A stretch of 35,488 nt of DNA from Dehalococcoidia bacterium. Lineage in GTDB: Bacteria; Chloroflexota; Dehalococcoidia; Tepidiformales; Tepidiformaceae. Made by a program: the position numbers and the translations under genes. The notes under the pieces were generated by a model, which saw only the letters and a program-made list of their open reading frames with translations, was not told where the DNA came from and made no database searches. Below, in pieces: positions 33,356 to 35,488 of this stretch. Location: assembly GCA_020847765.1 (NCBI GenBank), contig JADLBJ010000033.1:1-35488 (forward strand), given 5' to 3'. How positions within the stretch are numbered: the stretch's first letter is position 1; every line of letters begins with the position of its first letter.

Positions 33356-35488
33356 CTACTGGCCCGCCCAGGCCTTCAGGTAGCGAGCGTAGTGCTCGAG
33401 GATAGAGGTGACATAACCCTCGGTCTCGGGGATGTCCACGGCGGCCACGAAGTCGGCTGCGTCTTGCGCGCCGGCCGCCGTGGTCCAGCGCTGGGCGTTG
33501 CCCGGGCCCGCGTTGTAGGCGGCCAGTGCCTGGTAGGCCGTACCGAAGTGGCGCAGCTGACCGGCAAGGTAGTAGGAGCCGAAGCGCAGGCTCACTGCCG
33601 GCCGGAACAAGTCCTCGGGCCTGAACCCCTGAAAGCCGAGAGCCTCTGCGATCGCCTCGCCGGTGGGCGGGATGACCTGTGTCAGCCCGAGCGCGCCAGC
33701 CGGCGACCCCGCCGTCGCGTCCCAGAAGCTCTCCTGGCGGATGACGGCGGCGAAGAAGAGCGGATCGAGGCCGTTCTGCTTCGACTGCTGGTCGAGCATG
33801 TCGACGTAAGCGAGGGGGTAGGCGAGCTGGAGCAGGGCGACCGGTCCGGCGTCGACGCTTGCCAGGCTGACAGCGGCCGCGAGCCGGAAGGCCAGTGTGG
33901 CGCCGGCGTCGGGCAGGCCGAGCTCTGTCGCCTCGCGCGCCCGCTGGAACAACCGCCAGGCGTCTGCTGAGTCGGCGCCGTCGAGGAGCGCGTCGCGGGC
34001 GCGGTCCGTAAGCCCGACCGCGAGCAGGTCGGCAGCGGCGGTCGGGGCGGGCAGGGGCGCGGACCCGCCCAGCCGGGCGGCCAGCCACGCTCCGAGGGCC
34101 GGCCAGTCGACGCCGCGGAAGAGCGGGCGGGGGCGATAGCTTACGTCGAGCGCTGGTCCGGCGTTCGCCCGGCGCGCCGCCTCGAGGCCCCAGAAGCCAA
34201 GGGGTGCGGCGTCGAGAGCGGCGGCGAACCCAGCCCGCGCTGCGGCCATGTCGCCCTCCCGCTCGCGGGCCCGCGCCTCCCAGTAGAGGAGGCGCGCGTC
34301 GCGGTTGGCGCCGAGCTGCGCCCATGTGTCCAGCGCAGACGCGGCATTGCCGGCCCGGTAGAGGGTGTAGCCCGCGCGGAAGGCTGCCTCCCCGGAGAAT
34401 TCGCCGGGCGGTCCATTGAGAGCGAGCTGGAGGTAGCGGGCAGACGCGCCCGTCGCGTTTCCGAGGCTCTCTGTCACACGAGCGGCCCAGTACTTCGCGC
34501 GATGGGTGTAGGGCGAGGAGGCGTCGTAGCCTGCCGCCCGGTCGTATTCGCGGACGGCGTCCGCCAGCTTTCCCCCGTCTTCGAAGGCGGCGGCGAGGTA
34601 GAACGTGCGGAAGGCGAGGTCGGCGGCGTCGGCGAGAGTGTCATGGGAGGCAGGCTCTAAGACGAGTCGTGCGCCGACGTAGTCGCCACGGCGATAGGCG
34701 ACCAGCCCTTCGAGTCCCGGATCGACCGCAAGGCCGGCGTCGTGCAGGGCGGCAACGGCGAGCGTGGCGTAGCGGGAGGCGGGCGTGGTCGCGAGGATCG
34801 TGCGCAGCTGGCTGGCGAAGGTCGCCTGGTCGTCCAGGCGGCGGGCGGCGAAGGCGAGTGCGTAGCGGGCGGAAGCGCCACCGCCGGCGTTGACGAGCTG
34901 TGCCAGGGCGGCTGACTCTGCAGGGCCGTCGCCCGCGGCCGCCGCAGCCGCTGCCTGTTCGCTAAAGGCCAGCCGCCGCAGGTCGCCAGGAAGGGCGGGC
35001 GACGCGAGGAGCCGGGCCCATACGGCGCTGGCGGTCTCGCCGTCGCCCGCACGTGCGGCCGCTCTCGCGTACTGGGCCAGGATCTCCTGCTGGAAGGGGC
35101 CGTCGCTCGCGGCCGGACCGGCGATCGGGGTGAGCACGGTTTGCGCCTCGGCGAAGGCGCCGGCTTCGTTCAGCCGGTAGCCGAGGAGGTAGGCGGCGCG
35201 GCGGGCAGCGGGGCTGTCGGTGGGAGCTGCCGCCAGCGCATGGCGGAGCGACGCGAGCGAACCGGCGGCGTCGCCGGCGTTGAACTGCGCGACGCCGGCG
35301 CCGAGGAGCGCCACAGCCCGCGCGGACCCGTCGCCGCTGTGCGCCGCCTGCAGGTAGGCTTCGGCTGCCTCCTCGAAGCGCCCGTCACGCAGCATCGCGT
35401 CGGCCGTGGCCAGGGACGGCGCGGCCGGGACCGGGGTGGGCGTCGCCGTAGCGGTCGCCGTCGCCGTCGCCGTCGCCGAGGGGGTGGC
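33356..35488 (-). CDS. Lytic murein transglycosylase (TPR-like helical region plus C-terminal SLT domain), N-terminus beyond window
   Basis: SLT motifs DPLFFAAVIRQESFWDATAGSPAGALGLTQVIPPTGEAIA and FGTAYQALAAYNAGPGNAQRW; the frame stays open to the window end through an Ala/Thr-rich linker. Confidence 0.92.
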   Translation of the reverse strand, partial: ATPSATATATATATATPTPVPAAPSLATADAMLRDGRFEEAAEAYLQAAHSGDGSARAVALLGAGVAQFNAGDAAGSLASLRHALAAAPTDSPAARRAAYLLGYRLNEAGAFAEAQTVLTPIAGPAASDGPFQQEILAQYARAAARAGDGETASAVWARLLASPALPGDLRRLAFSEQAAAAAAAGDGPAESAALAQLVNAGGGASARYALAFAARRLDDQATFASQLRTILATTPASRYATLAVAALHDAGLAVDPGLEGLVAYRRGDYVGARLVLEPASHDTLADAADLAFRTFYLAAAFEDGGKLADAVREYDRAAGYDASSPYTHRAKYWAARVTESLGNATGASARYLQLALNGPPGEFSGEAAFRAGYTLYRAGNAASALDTWAQLGANRDARLLYWEARAREREGDMAAARAGFAAALDAAPLGFWGLEAARRANAGPALDVSYRPRPLFRGVDWPALGAWLAARLGGSAPLPAPTAAADLLAVGLTDRARDALLDGADSADAWRLFQRAREATELGLPDAGATLAFRLAAAVSLASVDAGPVALLQLAYPLAYVDMLDQQSKQNGLDPLFFAAVIRQESFWDATAGSPAGALGLTQVIPPTGEAIAEALGFQGFRPEDLFRPAVSLRFGSYYLAGQLRHFGTAYQALAAYNAGPGNAQRWTTAAGAQDAADFVAAVDIPETEGYVTSILEHYARYLKAWAGQ
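35442..35478. repeat. Hexanucleotide GTCGCC microsatellite inside the transglycosylase gene
   Basis: cgtcgccgtagcggtcgccgtcgccgtcgccgtcgccg; encodes (Ala-Thr)n on the minus strand. Confidence 0.8.

Overview
High-GC bacterial chromosomal segment; gene content and protein style suggest Chloroflexota, which is inference. No rRNA, tRNA or CRISPR was recognised. Left part (1-13.3 kb): mixed metabolic and regulatory genes (MoxR ATPase fragment, SufR-like regulator, two NTF2/SnoaL-like proteins, AlkA-type glycosylase, two SDRs, divergent YceI/HxlR and MarR/pirin pairs, a full-length cobalamin-dependent methionine synthase, an acyl-CoA dehydrogenase, an output-less sensor-like membrane protein). Middle (13.3-25.8 kb): tsaD, alpha/beta hydrolase, obgE, a small glycan module (GT2, two-domain UGD-like dehydrogenase, flippase), an ABC-2 transporter with a substituted Walker A lysine, and a heterodimeric ABC exporter with one degenerate ATP site. 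Right part (25.9-35.5 kb): an origin-type neighbourhood (ridA, parB, parA, pfkB-like, jag, yidC, PQQ-like propeller lipoprotein, yidD, rnpA, rpmH, SLT transglycosylase). The most interesting locus is 32,015-32,545. There, a free-standing single-motif LAGLIDADG-like gene sits opposite to the yidC/rnpA genes, and its start codon lies within a 41-bp tandem repeat carrying two near-consensus parS palindromes. Other notable points are a pfkB gene with no canonical start codon at the expected N-terminus and several perfect palindromic operators between divergent regulator/target pairs.
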